Counted from the first letter of the stretch, positions 1 through 13,149 are shown. The stretch is DNA of 64,000 nt from Apricaphanius iberus (GCA_028564705.1 JAPXFQ010002841.1:143501-207500), one strand, 5' to 3'. A program made the numbers and translations. Notes: generated by a model from the sequence alone, not told the origin.

Positions 1-440
1 CAGATTTGTTCCCAGGACACCAGCAAATAAAACTAACGTTGCTCACATATCTAAAACGGGCTTTAAATAACTTCAATTTTGCCGTCAGTATAGATTTTAA
101 GTTTCTGGAAGTGTTCATTGCATCTGTATAGCCCTCCATTTTGTTTGTTTTCTTGCCACCCAACCACTCAACATGCACACACAGATGTCAACAAATATCC
201 CGTTATAGGTTGATCTACACAAATAAAAAACACATACTTACATATACTGTATACACAATGATTTGCAGATTAGATTTTTATTAAAAGATGATGTGTCCCT
301 TTCTTTCTCTGTTGGCTCTCAAAAATCCACTGCTTGTCATTTTATATGTGCATACTTTACAATTCAGGCTTTTTGTCTTGTGAGTGATATGATCCAGTTG
401 AAATTATAGGGATACTGTGGTGCATGTGTGAGATTCTCAC
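1..440. other. intron sequence, nothing recognised
   Basis: This is the 5' part of the grin2a intron downstream (on the minus strand) of the 441-538 exon. It is AT-rich with no exon-like or repeat-like signal that I can see. Confidence 0.6.
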
Positions 441-538
441 CATCGCCGATGATAGCCAAGATGGCCAGATCCACCTGTCGCTTCCAATAGGAACCTTTCT
501 GCAGAGCAATGCCATAACCAGTGGTAGCAAATATGTAC
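441..538 (-). CDS. grin2a: grin2a exon: S2, [12 protein letters not shown] segment
   Basis: A 98-bp exon begins with G after TATTCAG (completing Gly) and ends GGCGATG before GTGAGA. Its 32 full codons read [16 protein letters not shown], then [10 protein letters not shown] and LAIIGD, matching the S2 lobe of GluN2[10 protein letters not shown] is a 2A marker; GluN2B has KVFASTGYG. The expected continuation (EMEELE...LTGICHNEKN, then M4) is not in the window, so the next exon lies left of base 1. The acceptor is somewhat pyrimidine-poor but the phase fit is exact. Confidence 0.95.
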
Positions 539-2235
539 CTGAATACATGATCACATAAACAGAAACCTGCAAATCAAAATGTTTGGTTTTCTCAAATGCC
601 ACCATAATAGAAGATGTTTATTTTGAGAACAAAGGAACCATAATGCAACATGAAATGAATTAGAAAAATGAATTAGTAGTGAGCTACAACAACACTTAAT
701 TTCCCTCTGGGATCAATAAAGTATTTTTGAATTTAATTGAAATAAAGCAAAACTAAGGTTGCAAATAATAGATTTTTATAAAGCTAAGTGATTATTTATG
801 GGCATAAGTTACATTTCAGAAAGTATTAATTTGAACTTGAAGTACTTACTCAGTCGTAAATCACATGATGATTTTACAAATACAATACAATCAGTAAATT
901 AGATAATGAAATTGCTCTGTAAAAGTATTTACATGCCTTGAATGCCACATTTTCTCATCTTCCAACAAACATTTATGTATTTTTCTTGAATTTAGTTAAC
1001 AGCAAACACATATTTATCCTTTAATGTGAAGTGAAAGTTAAAGGATACATTTTTGCCCTTCTTTCATAAAAAAATCTGCATAGCATATTTTAAATTGATC
1101 TGTGCTATGGTTACAAACAGGTGGACTCTTTTACTAGGGGTGTAACGACACAAAACGTATGGTACATTTTAGGTTATATCTAATAAATAGAAATACATAT
1201 AAATGTGCATGTTTTTTTGTTGTTCCTTTTTTTGTTTTTTTGTTTTTTTGTTTGATCACCATAACACAAATACATTTTTTTCCAGAATAACTTCATTTTA
1301 ATTCCCAAAATTTAAGCTAATTTATTAATTTTTATGTATAACTTTAAAAAGGTGAAAGGATAGATCTGATCTGATCAGATTCTCAAAAAATAACCAAAAC
1401 AGTACAAGGAGAAATAGCCATAGTAAAAAAATAATATAACAACTTGAAAACAGCCAGTGACCATGTGTAAAAATATTTAAATGAAAAATTTGAGAATAAA
1501 ACATGCTTAAATCCCTTTGAACTTTATTTGATATTCCAACGTTCTATTTCCCCTGCCGTACTTCAACTGCAGCATGAGCAGCTGTTGGGTTGCGTTTAAT
1601 ATAAAATAAAGATTTTTAGGCTGACTGGTTGTTACTGGTAGCCATTTGAACGTCAGCTGGTTTTTCTTTACTATCAGTGATGTTTACATTCAGCTTGACA
1701 TTGGTTCAGGTGAGTAATTCAGTTAAGTGCAGAGAGTGTTATGTACCTTATTGCGGCTGAAAGATGCATACGGTGACAAAGTTTTGGTTCGCTCCATCTT
1801 TCTTTTTCTACTGTAGCTCCATCAGAAACCATTAATGTTTCGACATAGCGTTCAGTGATAGCTTAGATAGCTTAGTGAAAGCTGGGAGTCCTTTCTGTTT
1901 TGTCTTGGTGTCATTTTTCAAAGTTGCGTTGAGAAACAGTTGCATCCATTCATTCTGTACACATGCATACCAAACTGACAAGACTGTATCAAAAAATCTG
2001 AATATAAATGCATGTACCATTACGACCCTACTATTTACTAACTAGGGAATTTATGATTTTGCACTAGACCAAGTACAGAGGGCTAACTACAAATGAACTT
2101 CAGCCTAATACAATGTTTTCCTGTCCACCTTCTCCATTCCAGCTGGGAAAAAAATATCCCCAGAGCATGATGCTCCCTCTATCATATGTCCGTTCTTAAC
2201 AACTACTATCCTGCAACTTTAAAATGTAATCAGAC
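539..2235. other. intron sequence, mostly unique, AT-rich
   Basis: No coding signal is visible. A short stretch near 1135-1170 (aggggtgtaacgac) resembles the terminal motif seen in many fish DNA transposons and also near 10180, but no partner end was found. Poly-T runs interrupted by G occur at 1210-1250. Confidence 0.4.
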
Positions 2236-2673
2236 ACCTAAGTATGGGGGATTTTTTCTGCCTTTTATCTAGAGAATACAAATACAATTTAGGAGAGGAT
2301 TATTCTCTCTTCTCCCTCAAAACCTGTAATGCTTGCGCTCAAAACTTCTCCGCTTTCTCAGATATTCTCTATTCTCTTTCAAATTCTATGTTTTTCTTGC
2401 GCACAGATTTTCTCCTCACTTGCAAAGTGTATCTCTGCGCAGATCAAAACTGCGCTCATGAATCTTTCTTCTCTGCTTGCGGATTCTGTGTGCTCACTTG
2501 TGGATTGAGAAGTGTTGTTGCCTAGCAATCGTTCCAGCCAATAAAATGATAGTTCTCCTTATATGGTAGCAGCCTGCTTTAGGGTGCGTTTGTTTTCTGC
2601 TTTGTGTTAGCCTGCGACTACAGGTTACTACATCTGGTGGTCTAACTGTGCTGCCCACTGGATAAAGAGAGAA
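2236..2673 (+). repeat. left terminal inverted repeat of the 2236-4052 element
   Basis: This arm pairs with 3630-4052 in reverse complement. The matching is easiest to see in translation: the plus-strand frame here and the minus-strand frame of the right arm both contain a CADQ...SACGFCVL pattern. That is arm similarity and not evidence of coding. Confidence 0.75.
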
Positions 2674-3629
2674 ACAACAAAAAATGTATTTGATACATTC
2701 AAGATAGTCATATAATTTAGAATCCTGCTTTTTCATTTCTCTTTGTTTTTATATTTCAGTTTTTCATTAAGAGTATTATTACAAGTTTACTCTTAATTAT
2801 ACTGTCAAACTTGTAATATTTTCATATTTTTCTGATGTATTAAAGATATATTTAAGCTGTAAAAATAATGTTTAAACAAAAGTTTATTAAAGTAAATGAT
2901 TAGATAAATAACTTCAGCTTGCTGCTCTCACAAGTTTTGGGGAATCACGATATGCTTTCAAAATAATAACATTTTTTTATTATTTAAATTGTTTTGTGGA
3001 TCATCAAAACTAAAAAAAAAACTATTTTGACCATCCAGTATTTGATTAATTACTTTGAATTGATTGATCTGACAAACAGAAAAACCCATGATTTATTTCT
3101 CATAAATCTCTGCTTACCAACATGTCCAGCCATCTGGATGCCAGTACGCAACCCCTGTGGAACATTTAGTAATCTGAAGCGGGACATTTTTTCACTTGAT
3201 TCCACAGAATGGCTCAGCATCAACCACAGACTCAAATAAGTCATTTATATAAATATAAATATAATTATTTTCCTTAATTAATGATTACCAGAGTGTTAGT
3301 TCTGAAGTTAAAGGTTTACACCATACCGATATAGGACACAACATGGGTAACACGCAGCGATACAAAACGCTGTTTCTGTTCATTCTAAAGCTCTAAACAA
3401 CATTACCCTTTTGTAGTAGTTGGTAGAGAGTCCCTAAATTAAAACTTAAGTGTGTAACTAGGTTAATATTTAGTTCGGAATCGAAAGGAAGATTCGTGCA
3501 ACAAGATAGACTAATGTTAGCCATAGCTCTGAACTCGCTGGAAGTTTGTATGTTCATGTTAGGTATATTATGGAAAAATAATTTACATGAAGGTTTTATT
3601 GATGCTGATCCATTTTCAAGTTCAAGTGG

Positions 3630-4052
3630 CTTCTCTTTATCCAGTAATGCCACCAGGTGCAGTAACCTGTAGTCGCTGGCTAACACAGAGCAGCAAACAA
3701 ACGCACTCTAAAGCAGGCTGCTACCAGATGAGGAGACCTATCATTCTATTGGCTGGAATGGTTTATAGGCGACAAAACTTCTCAATCTGCAAGCGAGCAC
3801 ACAGAATCCGCAAGCAGAGAAGAAAGGTTCATGAGTGCAGCTTTGATCTGCGCAGAGATACAGTTTGCAAGCGAGGAGAAAATCTGTGAGCAAGAAAATT
3901 TGATTTTGAGAGAGAATAGAGAATATCTGAGAAAAAGCGGACGTTTTGAGCACAAGCATTACAGGTTTTCAGAGAGAAGAGAGAATAATCCTCTCCTAAA
4001 TTGTAATTGCATTCTCTTGATAAATGTCAGAAAAAATCCCCCATACCTAAGT
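3630..4052 (-). repeat. right terminal inverted repeat of the 2236-4052 element
   Basis: This is the reverse-complement partner of 2236-2673. It ends TCCCCCATACCTAAGT, matching the left end with two differences in the outermost 16 bases. Confidence 0.75.
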
Positions 4053-4547
4053 CGAATAAATGACTCATTAGCAGGCCTCTGAAGACCTTGTGACATGTTT
4101 ATGAGGGAATTCAGGTGTGCTGAAGCAGGAATGCATCCAAAGGTTGCAGGCCGGTAGCTCTCCAGATCTTGGACACTCATGGTGTAGATCTTTACTTTAT
4201 AGTAAATTGGGCTGAACATGAATTGATGTTAAGCTTCTCAGATTTTTTTTTTATTTGTGTTGCAGAAACTGTAACAACAACTTAACTGTTTTTGGAAATA
4301 ACAATTCTTGTGGCTTTAATGGATGATCCGGTATAGATTAGCAAAACTGTGATAAAAGGGAATCCCTTCCTTTTCAACCAGATTTTAGACATGTTCCCAA
4401 AATGCCAGCATCTTTTACTGTCACTGCATGAGTCACTGTACCAAAAATAAACCAGTGTGCCTGAACTAGGCAATGCTACAGAGCATTTTCTCCATCATTG
4501 GTTTGGATAAATGGCAATCTTTTACTTAGGAATTGTAGCTTTATTTA

Positions 4548-6009
<1,462 letters not shown>

Positions 6010-6010
<1 letters not shown>

Positions 6011-6680
6011 AAAAATGCCCTCACCACATGAATAGGGTAAAAGATAAAAGCAACATATCATGACCCCATCTAAAGAAGTTTAGACAAGGGCATATTTCAG
6101 TTATCCAATGGAGTAAACGTGGAAGAGTGATGATTCCTCCCAGGAATGGTCTGCCCACTGAAATTACTCCAGAGTGTTTTGAAAATCCATCCAAGAGTTC
6201 ACAGAAGAACCCAGAACAACAGCTGTTCACTCCTATCACTCCTAGCCTCAATGGTCTCAGCAAAAAGAGCCCAAAGGCCCATCTCACATTTACCCCTAAG
6301 AAGTCTAGCAACATATTCTGAATAGTAATAATCTGTACTACAAAAGTAGAACATCATGACAGGGTGCATGTTTTTTTTTTTTTTGTTTTTTTTTTTTACA
6401 TCTGGTGAACAACTAAACTCAGAACTTCATAAAAATAATATCATAATAACAGGCGATAAGGGTGGTGGTAGTGTAATGGTCTTGGGTTTCGTCACTTTTT
6501 CAGGACCTGGACAACTTTATAATTGACGGAACCATGAATTCCCTACAAGAGAAACATGAAAGAAAATATACTACCATTAATTCATTAGGTTTAACTCACT
6601 CACTCACAATTGAAGCAGGACAATGTTCTGAAGCATATAAGCAAATCTGTCTCTAGATTGAAAAAAAATGTTGGGTGTTC
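6010..6680 (+). pseudogene. decayed Tc1-like transposase remnant
   Basis: Scattered blocks match the common fish Tc1 transposase at DNA level. These include ATGGTCTGCCCACTGAAATT and CATCCAAGAGTTCACAGAAG (around 6150-6210), and GGTGGTGGTAGTGTAATGGT with the following TCAGGACCTGG and GGAACCATGAATTC (around 6460-6540). Between the blocks large parts are missing and the frame is broken many times. The catalytic DDE residues cannot be assembled. Boundaries are approximate and no terminal repeats were located. Confidence 0.6.
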
Positions 6681-8534
6681 AAACCTGTACGTGATCAAAT
6701 ACTGCTTCAAATTGCGTATTCAACCATCTAAAGGGTTTATGAAATAATCTTTAAATGAGCAGTTATTTCAGTTTTGACAATTTAGCAATCTTATCATTAG
6801 AGATGTCCGCTCTTGTTGTGAACCTGCTTTATTAGCTATTACCTGGAAATCTACTTAAAAAAATCAAACTGAGTATGATAAATCCAAGTACAGTGCTGAC
6901 TGCCTAAAACCTCTTCAAAAAACCTTACTATTCTGAACTTTTTCTTTTAGTTTCAGTCTTCTTCTAAAATTACTGAAGGGTAGAGGTATTTTTTAGAGAT
7001 TTCTGATCTAATTTCATGTATCTGAAGAAAGCTCTGAAAAAAAAAAAAAAACTTTATTTCACCGAACTCAACTTCTAGAAGCTGTTGTTGATGTATTTTA
7101 CCAGGTAATGTGACTTGTGTCATGTGCCCACCTCTGTGCACTGTGTCCAGACAGCTGCTGGTGTGTGGAGAAAAGCTGCACACAAAACAACTGAAATATT
7201 TACCAATAGATTTTATAGAATTCATAAAATATTTTAAACATTTCTGAAATAGAATTTTATTTTATCATGTTGTGCAAGTTAAAAATGGACTTGTGATTTA
7301 CCAGGAAAACTTAGAAAACTGTGCCATATGTATTAAATCAGAGATATTTGTAAACATATTACAGTGCTCCAGAAACTCTTCTTGAGCCAAAATTGAAGTC
7401 GCTCTAAAAAAAAAGAAAAACAAAAGAAGTATTGAACTAGGAATCTGTGCAGGCAAATTCAAATGAGGAAGGTAAATAGTCACATATTTAGACATGCAAT
7501 CATCCAGAATGCTTATAAAAAAGAAGTAATACTTACTTGAACTTGAATTGTGAGGCCAGTCTTATGGTTTGCACATCGGCATCATTTCCCCTGTACTAAA
7601 AACTACAGTTATTTTGTGTGTCAGTTATTAATTATTGAACCAATAATTTAAACTAATAAACCTGACTGATTAAAAAAGTAAATGAAAGATCTTTTATATT
7701 GTGGTGTTGTATTTTTTTCCATTTAAATATATCTTGCCGTTTTACTGTTCTCTGCAGACTTACAGTATTCAACAAGTTACCTGTGAAAATGCTCCTTCAA
7801 AGTTACTTCTTGTACAGTTGTTTTCACTCTTTAATCCAAGATCCTTTTCTAGGTTCCATTCTCATTGTCTTATAGGTAAAAGATTAAAAATAACCACCTG
7901 CTTTTTCTACTGCAGATAAGAGACTAACTACTCTTAATTATTCATAATAATAGATTAAAGGCACAAAGCTTTTAAAAACAGTATGCTTTTCTGATATGGT
8001 TTGCAAATTTTAATTATTTGTGTAACTTTATTTCACTTTTACAAAATTCCTCCATTGAATGGCTTAAGGAAGCTTGACTGAAAATCTTGAAATTAGAATT
8101 ATATACAATTATTAATTAACCAACTGCATTTAAACCATATTCACATCCAAAATAAATGTAGACAAAAATGTTATTAAAAAGAAAATCCCCATATACTGAG
8201 TTAAATCATAGCAGGATATTGCAAAAAGTGTAGCAGTTTAAGAAGGTGTATGAACGCATGATTTCATGGTATTGCTCATGTGTTTTTCAACAGATTGTAT
8301 TTTTGGGACTGAAACGGATGTTAGTTTCTAATCTTGTCAGCATCATGTATTATGAGACCTAATCCTGCTATCAAGCCTGCTGCAGAGTTGCTTATCCACA
8401 AATTCTGTCAAATAGAAATATTACCAGCTTACTTTTCAGAAACAAAACTAACATAAGACTACAGTATCTTGTTTATTATCATATTAACCTCTAAATAAAG
8501 CATTATAGGCTGGTATAATACAATATATACTATA
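6681..8534. other. intron, no feature recognised
   Basis: AT-rich sequence with A and T homopolymer runs (for example near 7036 and 7405). I see no repeat boundary or coding exon. Confidence 0.5.
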
Positions 8535-8745
8535 CAGGTGCTGGTCTGTAAATTAGAATATCATCAAAAAGTTGAATTATTTCAGTAATTCCATTCAAAA
8601 CGTGAAACTTCTATACTGTATACTTTCCTTCCACACATAGTGATATATTTCAAGTGTTTATTAATTTTCATTTTTATTATTACAACTGACAGCTAATGAA
8701 AACACCAAATTCAGTATCTCAGAAAATTAGAATATTCTGAAAAGG
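8535..8745 (+). repeat. left terminal inverted repeat of Tc1 element
   Basis: This is the reverse complement of 9935-10140 with small indels. It has outer and inner conserved blocks, as in Tc1 elements of the IR/DR type. Confidence 0.85.
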
Positions 8746-8851
8746 CTCAATATAGAAGACACCTGGTGCCACTCTAATCAGCTGATTAACTCAAAACACC
8801 TGCAAAGGCCTTTAAAAGGTCCCTCAGTCTTGTTCTGAAGGCTCCACAATC

Positions 8852-9856
8852 ATGGGGAAGACTTCTGACTTAACAGCTGTCCAAAAGACGACCATTGACA
8901 CCTTGTACAAGGAGGGCAAGACACAAAAGGTGATTGCTAAAGAAGCTGGCTGTTCGCAGAGCTCTGTGTCCAAGCACATTAACAGACAGGCGAAGGGACG
9001 GAAAAAATGTGGTAGAAAAAAGTGTACAAGCTCTAGGGATAACCGCACCCTGCAGAGAATTGTGACGACAAACCCATTCAAAAATGTGGGGGAGATCCAC
9101 AAAGAGTGGACTGCAGCTGGAGTCAGCGCTTCAAGAACCACCACGAAGAGACTCATGAAAGACATGGGATTCAGCTGTCGCATTCCGTGTGTCAAGCCAC
9201 TCTTGAACAAGAAACAGCGTAAGAAGCGTCTCGCCTGGGCCAAGGACAAAAAGGACTGGACTGCTGCTGAGTGGTCCAAAGTTATGTTTTCTGATGAAAG
9301 CAATTTTTGCATTTCCTTTGGAAATCAAGGACCCAGAGTCTGGAGGAAGAGCGGAGAAGCACAGAATCCACGTTGCATGAGGTCCAGTGTAAAGTTTCCA
9401 CCGTCAGTGATGGTGTGGGGTGCCATGTCATCTGCCGGTGTTGGCCCACTCTGTTTCCTGAGGTCCAAGGTCAATGCAGCCGTCTACCAGGAAGTTTTAG
9501 AGCACTTCATGCTTCCTGCTGCTGACCAACTTTATGGGGATGCAGACTTCACTTTTCAACAGGACTTGGCACCTGCACACAGTGCCAAAACCACCAGTAC
9601 CTGGTTCAAGGACCATGGTATCCCTGTCCTTGATTGGCCAGCAAACTCGCCTGACCTTAACCCCATAGAAAATCTATGGGGTATTGTGAAGCGGAAGATG
9701 CAATACGCTAGACCCAACAATGCAGAGGAGCTGAAGACGACTATCAGAGCAACCTGGGCTCTCATAACACCTGAGCAGTGCCACAGACTGATCGAGTCCA
9801 TGCCACGCCGCATTACTGCAGTGATGGAGGCAAAAGGAGCCCCGACTAAGTATTGA
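8852..9856 (+). CDS. Tc1-like transposase, DD34E, full length
   Basis: The frame is 334 residues, close to the usual 340 or so for Tc1 transposases, from ATG to TGA without interruption. The N-terminal third is the paired-like DNA-binding region with helix-turn-helix sequence (AKEAGCSQSSVSKHINR). A basic stretch GRKKCGRKKC follows, in the usual place of the linker and nuclear localisation signal. The catalytic triad is present: Asp in MFSDESNF, Asp in FQQDLAPAH, and Glu in DLNPIENLWG, with exactly 34 residues between the second Asp and the Glu. It would cut and paste the element at TA sites. The start is the first ATG after the left terminal repeat. No missing catalytic residue is visible; activity cannot be judged from sequence alone. 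Confidence 0.95.
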   Translation: MGKTSDLTAVQKTTIDTLYKEGKTQKVIAKEAGCSQSSVSKHINRQAKGRKKCGRKKCTSSRDNRTLQRIVTTNPFKNVGEIHKEWTAAGVSASRTTTKRLMKDMGFSCRIPCVKPLLNKKQRKKRLAWAKDKKDWTAAEWSKVMFSDESNFCISFGNQGPRVWRKSGEAQNPRCMRSSVKFPPSVMVWGAMSSAGVGPLCFLRSKVNAAVYQEVLEHFMLPAADQLYGDADFTFQQDLAPAHSAKTTSTWFKDHGIPVLDWPANSPDLNPIENLWGIVKRKMQYARPNNAEELKTTIRATWALITPEQCHRLIESMPRRITAVMEAKGAPTKY

Positions 9857-9934
9857 GTGCTATACATGCACATTCTTTTCATGTTCATTCTTTTCAGTTG
9901 GCCAACATTTAAAAAAAAAACATTTTTTTTCATT

Positions 9935-10140
9935 GGCCTTTAAAATATTCTAATTTTTTGAGATACCAAATTTGGAGTTTTCATTAGTTGTCACTTATAA
10001 ATATCAAAATTAAAAGAAATAAACATTGGAAATACATTGGTCTGTGTGCATTGCATGAATATAATGTACAAGTTTCACGTTTTGAATGGAATTATTGAAA
10101 TAATTCAACTTTTTGATGATATTCTAATTTACAGCACCTG
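9935..10140 (-). repeat. right terminal inverted repeat of Tc1 element
   Basis: Pairs with 8535-8745. The outer end AGCACCTG abuts a (TG)n(TA)n microsatellite at 10141-10177, which may have grown from the original TA target duplication. Confidence 0.85.
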
Positions 10141-10179
10141 TGTGTGTGTGTGTTTATATATATATATATATATATATTA

Positions 10180-10560
10180 GGGGTGTCACGATATCGATTT
10201 TGTATCGAAATCGATCAAAATTACGTTATGACCTTGCACATCGAAATCCAAAAGAGGATCACGATCACCTACTGCTCCTATGTTTACTATGCGCCCCACT
10301 CGGGACTCCATAGCAACAGTTAGCAGGCGACCATCTATTTACTCAAATGTCCTCATCACAAAGAACCACACATTGCATTTTCCCTAACAACTCTCAACAG
10401 TTATCCTACAACTCACAACAACACCTAGTAACATTTTAACTGCCTGTATCAATTCCCCTGTGATTAGAGCACACGTATACAGAGCACATTAGCCGACGCT
10501 AGCAAGTAGCCAAAGCTAAGCTACAGTTAAACCATGGCTAAGACAGATAAAGAAAGAAGC
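10180..10560. repeat. fragment with fish DNA-transposon end motif
   Basis: The sequence starts AGGGGTGTCACGATATCGAT with a hairpin (atcgatttTGTATCGaaatcgat). This is a start that I associate with non-autonomous DNA transposons of fish. No matching opposite end was found, so extent and family are uncertain. Confidence 0.35.
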
Positions 10561-10844
10561 CCCGGGACCTGTGCTAAAGCCACTCCTTCTATTCTCAAGG
10601 AAATCTCAGGAAATTTTTAGTTCCCATTGAGTTAGGTCCACGTTCACATTGTAAACAACAGGAACAATGCTAGCTGGATTTTTCTCGGCCTAATGAGCAT
10701 TGCGTCAGTCGATCTGCAGTAACTCTAAAGAGTCACTAGCTGGCAGCCACCCTCTGTTTCTAATAATTTGCTATTTAAACAAGACTGTTACACTTTTATT
10801 GTAAATAAATTATTTTATTTGGGCTTCAGAGTGATTGCTTTCAG

Positions 10845-11665
10845 CTGTCTGTGGGTCGGGCCATTTTCTACCTGTTCTAGAACCCACCAAATGAATGTCA
10901 CTTGTAATTATTCTATATATATTTAATTCTAAAATTTCCACATACTACAGCAAAATCCACAGCGATAAAGTTCTGTAGTGGTTATTTTGATATCACTTTA
11001 AAATTAATTACAATTTGCTTTCTTTCTTTAGGTTTAGATATACAAAATGGAACATTTGCCACCTGGTTGAAATCGTGGCCTAGTGGTTTCAGACACTGCC
11101 TTGTAATTCTGATGTCATGGGTTTAAAAACACATGTTAACTCTGCTTTGTTTGTATTTAATAAATTTTTTGCCTTGTAAACAAGTGCACTTTTTATGTTT
11201 ATTGTTCTAATATTTTTATACTATATAATGTTATTATATTAAGTAAAGCACACTTACGCACAAGGAAGATTTAAGATAATGCTCATGGACCTCATAAAGC
11301 TAAAAGTTTGTGCATCAGCTTACTAAGGGATCAGCACATATTGTCAAAGAAACACTAACTTTTAAGGCAGAATAAAACCCGTGACACCAGGTTTGCAAAG
11401 CAATGTATGTAACAACTAGGCCACTACTTAAGTCAGGTTTAAGTAGTCAAAAGCTCAATTTTTATATCTAAACCTAAAGAAAGGAAACAAACTAATTATT
11501 TTAAAGTGATCTCAAATTAAACATAGCAAGTTATAGCAGTGGATTTTGCTGTATTATGTGTACATTTTAGAATTAAAGATATATAAAGAACTACAAGTGA
11601 CATTAATTTGCTGGGTTAAAAAACGGGTACAAAATGGCAGACTCCCTGATAGCTGAAAGCTAGTA
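10845..11665. mobile_element. foldback element with ~280-bp inverted arms containing tRNA-like boxes
   Basis: The arms at about 10845-11120 and 11375-11665 are reverse complements. Shared blocks include GCTTTCAGCT, GCCATTTT, TGTCACTTGTA, TTTAATTCTAAAAT, CAGCAAAATCCAC and TTTCTTTAGGTTTAGATAT. Each arm's inner part holds a tRNA-like pair of motifs: GTGGCCTAGTGGTT (A-box-like) and, about 40 bases on, GTCATGGGTTTA or GTCACGGGTTTT (B-box-like). The 250-bp centre is AT-rich without coding signal. No target duplication was identified. It could be a MITE built from a SINE in inverted duplication, or an inverted pair of insertions. Confidence 0.6.
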
Positions 11666-12290
11666 CATGCTGCCCTGAAGCATCGCCCACATACGCATGC
11701 ACGACGTGAAATGAGTATCAGCTGAATGAAGCAGCACTGAAAAAAAAGATTGCCATTGAAAAAAAGATGAAAGTGTGAACACTTGATTGTAAGTGAGTTA
11801 ATTGTTTTAATGCATATAATTTGAGTGTTATTGACATTTTTTTCACTTTCAATTTTTATTTCAGTACATAATTTTTCACTGCATTTATTTCATATTCAAA
11901 ATTAAGATTTTCATTGACAATTAAATTTTTCAATGCCATTTTTTTTCCCAGTGCCAATATTTCTTTTCATTTCCATTCCAAGCTGATATCATTGTGATCC
12001 CATTGGCGAGAAGAGTAATGTTACATGCCTCACCCAAAAATCGCCAATAACCCTACAAGTTGGTCGACTTATCGCTATTTTCTTGTATTTTTAAAAAGGA
12101 ATTGCTAGAGTGATCTGAAAAGTCGCTAAATATAGCTAAGTTGAGTAGACTGTCTGCAACTCCCCGCTTCTTCTCACCACGCCCTCCTCCCCTACTACTA
12201 TAAAAGACAATCAGCTTAGAAGCAGCCTTCGATTACCCTTAAAACTTAAGCACAAGAAGCCCAAAGCATAAAAACAGACTTCATTTAAAG

Positions 12291-12785
12291 TGACAGTGTG
12301 TAGTCTTTGCAGTACATCTTTGAAAATAGCCACAAAAAAATATGTAATAATAATTACGTAAAGCACATTAATTGCAAAATATTGGCGATATTGTAAAATA
12401 TGACTTTAAAAATCAGTTTTAAAATACATAGGCCTGGGTACTCTTTTCAGGGGAAAGCCATATTAGATGACGTCTTCTACAAGAGCCCGGACGGACAAAG
12501 CGCACGGAACACGCCCGCTATCAAAACATTTATTTCCCCTCAAAATGCAAAAACATTTTGCCAAAAATAAGTTTTTACCTCTTCGCTAGTTCCAAGCGAT
12601 GAAAGACAGACTGATGTGCTCGTCATGTTGCTGAAAATAGATAATTCTCAGGGAATTGAGCGTTTGAAAACAGTACTAGTTGGACCTCCGTTGATGAGTT
12701 TCTTATTCGAAAACACAAATACTGCATTCTTTTGATAATTTAGGTATGCACTGCCCCATACTGGCCGAAAATTACACACTGTGCC
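12291..12785. mobile_element. MITE, probably hAT-like, with TTTAAAG target duplication
   Basis: The ends are inverted: TGACAGTGTGTAGTCTTT on the left, and on the right ATTACACACTGTGCC, which reads GGCACAGTGTGTAAT in reverse. The flanks share TTTAAAG (12284-12290 and 12786-12792), 7 of 8 if ATTTAAAG/CTTTAAAG is taken. There is no open frame of note. Superfamily is inferred from the 7-8 bp duplication. Confidence 0.6.
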
Positions 12786-12906
12786 TTTAAAGGCAACTAA
12801 CTTTGAGAAAGAATAACATTAAAGATGAAAAAATAGATAAACATGATTAAAAACATAGCACGCTAAAAAAGGTGGTGATTAATTAGTCGGAATTAACACG
12901 ATAATT

Positions 12907-12938
12907 TATATATATATATCTCTCTCTCTCTCTCTCTC

Positions 12939-12974
<36 letters not shown>

Positions 12975-12995
12975 GAGAGAGAGAGAGAGAGAGAG
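12907..12995. repeat. palindromic compound microsatellite (TC)n TG (TA)n CA (GA)n
   Basis: A TC tract (12920-12941), TG, a TA tract (12943-12970), CA, then a GA tract (to about 12995) form an almost perfect 75-bp palindrome that could extrude as a cruciform. Confidence 0.9.
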
Positions 12996-13149
12996 GGGGA
13001 GGTCTGTAATTTTCACTTTCAATTTTCACCACACCTATGAGTCAAAATGTCCCAAAACTAACAAAATCAGGGAAATTACATTATATGACTTATAATGTAA
13101 TTTAATGTAATTTAATTTAATGTAATGACTTTTAATGTAATGACTTTTA

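Larger units (their letters stand above)
2236..4052. mobile_element. non-autonomous DNA transposon with ~430-bp terminal inverted repeats
   Basis: The left arm (about 2236-2673) and right arm (about 3630-4052) are inverted copies of each other. Both begin with A-C-Y-T-A-R-G-T-A-T-G-G-G-G-G followed by ATTTTTTCTG. Both include a stretch beginning GATTATTCTC, the CTGCGCAGATC region, and an inner CTGGATAAAGAGA. The arms are diverged by several percent with small indels, so the insertion is not fresh. The centre (2674-3629) is AT-rich with no transposase I can recognise; a minus-strand 64-residue frame at 3050-3244 ends at a good GTAAGC donor but matches nothing I know. A target-site duplication could not be defined, so the superfamily stays open. 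Confidence 0.75.
8535..10140 (+). mobile_element. complete Tc1/mariner transposon with intact transposase
   Basis: The element is flanked at the left by TA (8533-8534) and begins CAGGTGCTG; the right end is CAGCACCTG. Terminal inverted repeats of about 205 bp (8535-8745 and 9935-10140) share TAAATTAGAATATCATC, AAGTTGAATTATTTCA and AAAACGTGAAACTT, and also an inner segment beginning TGAGATAC. The left end carries a 4-bp insertion (GGTC) relative to the right. The right TA has been replaced by a TG microsatellite. It contains an uninterrupted 334-codon transposase, so this copy is relatively young, though the terminal repeats already differ at several sites. Confidence 0.93.
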
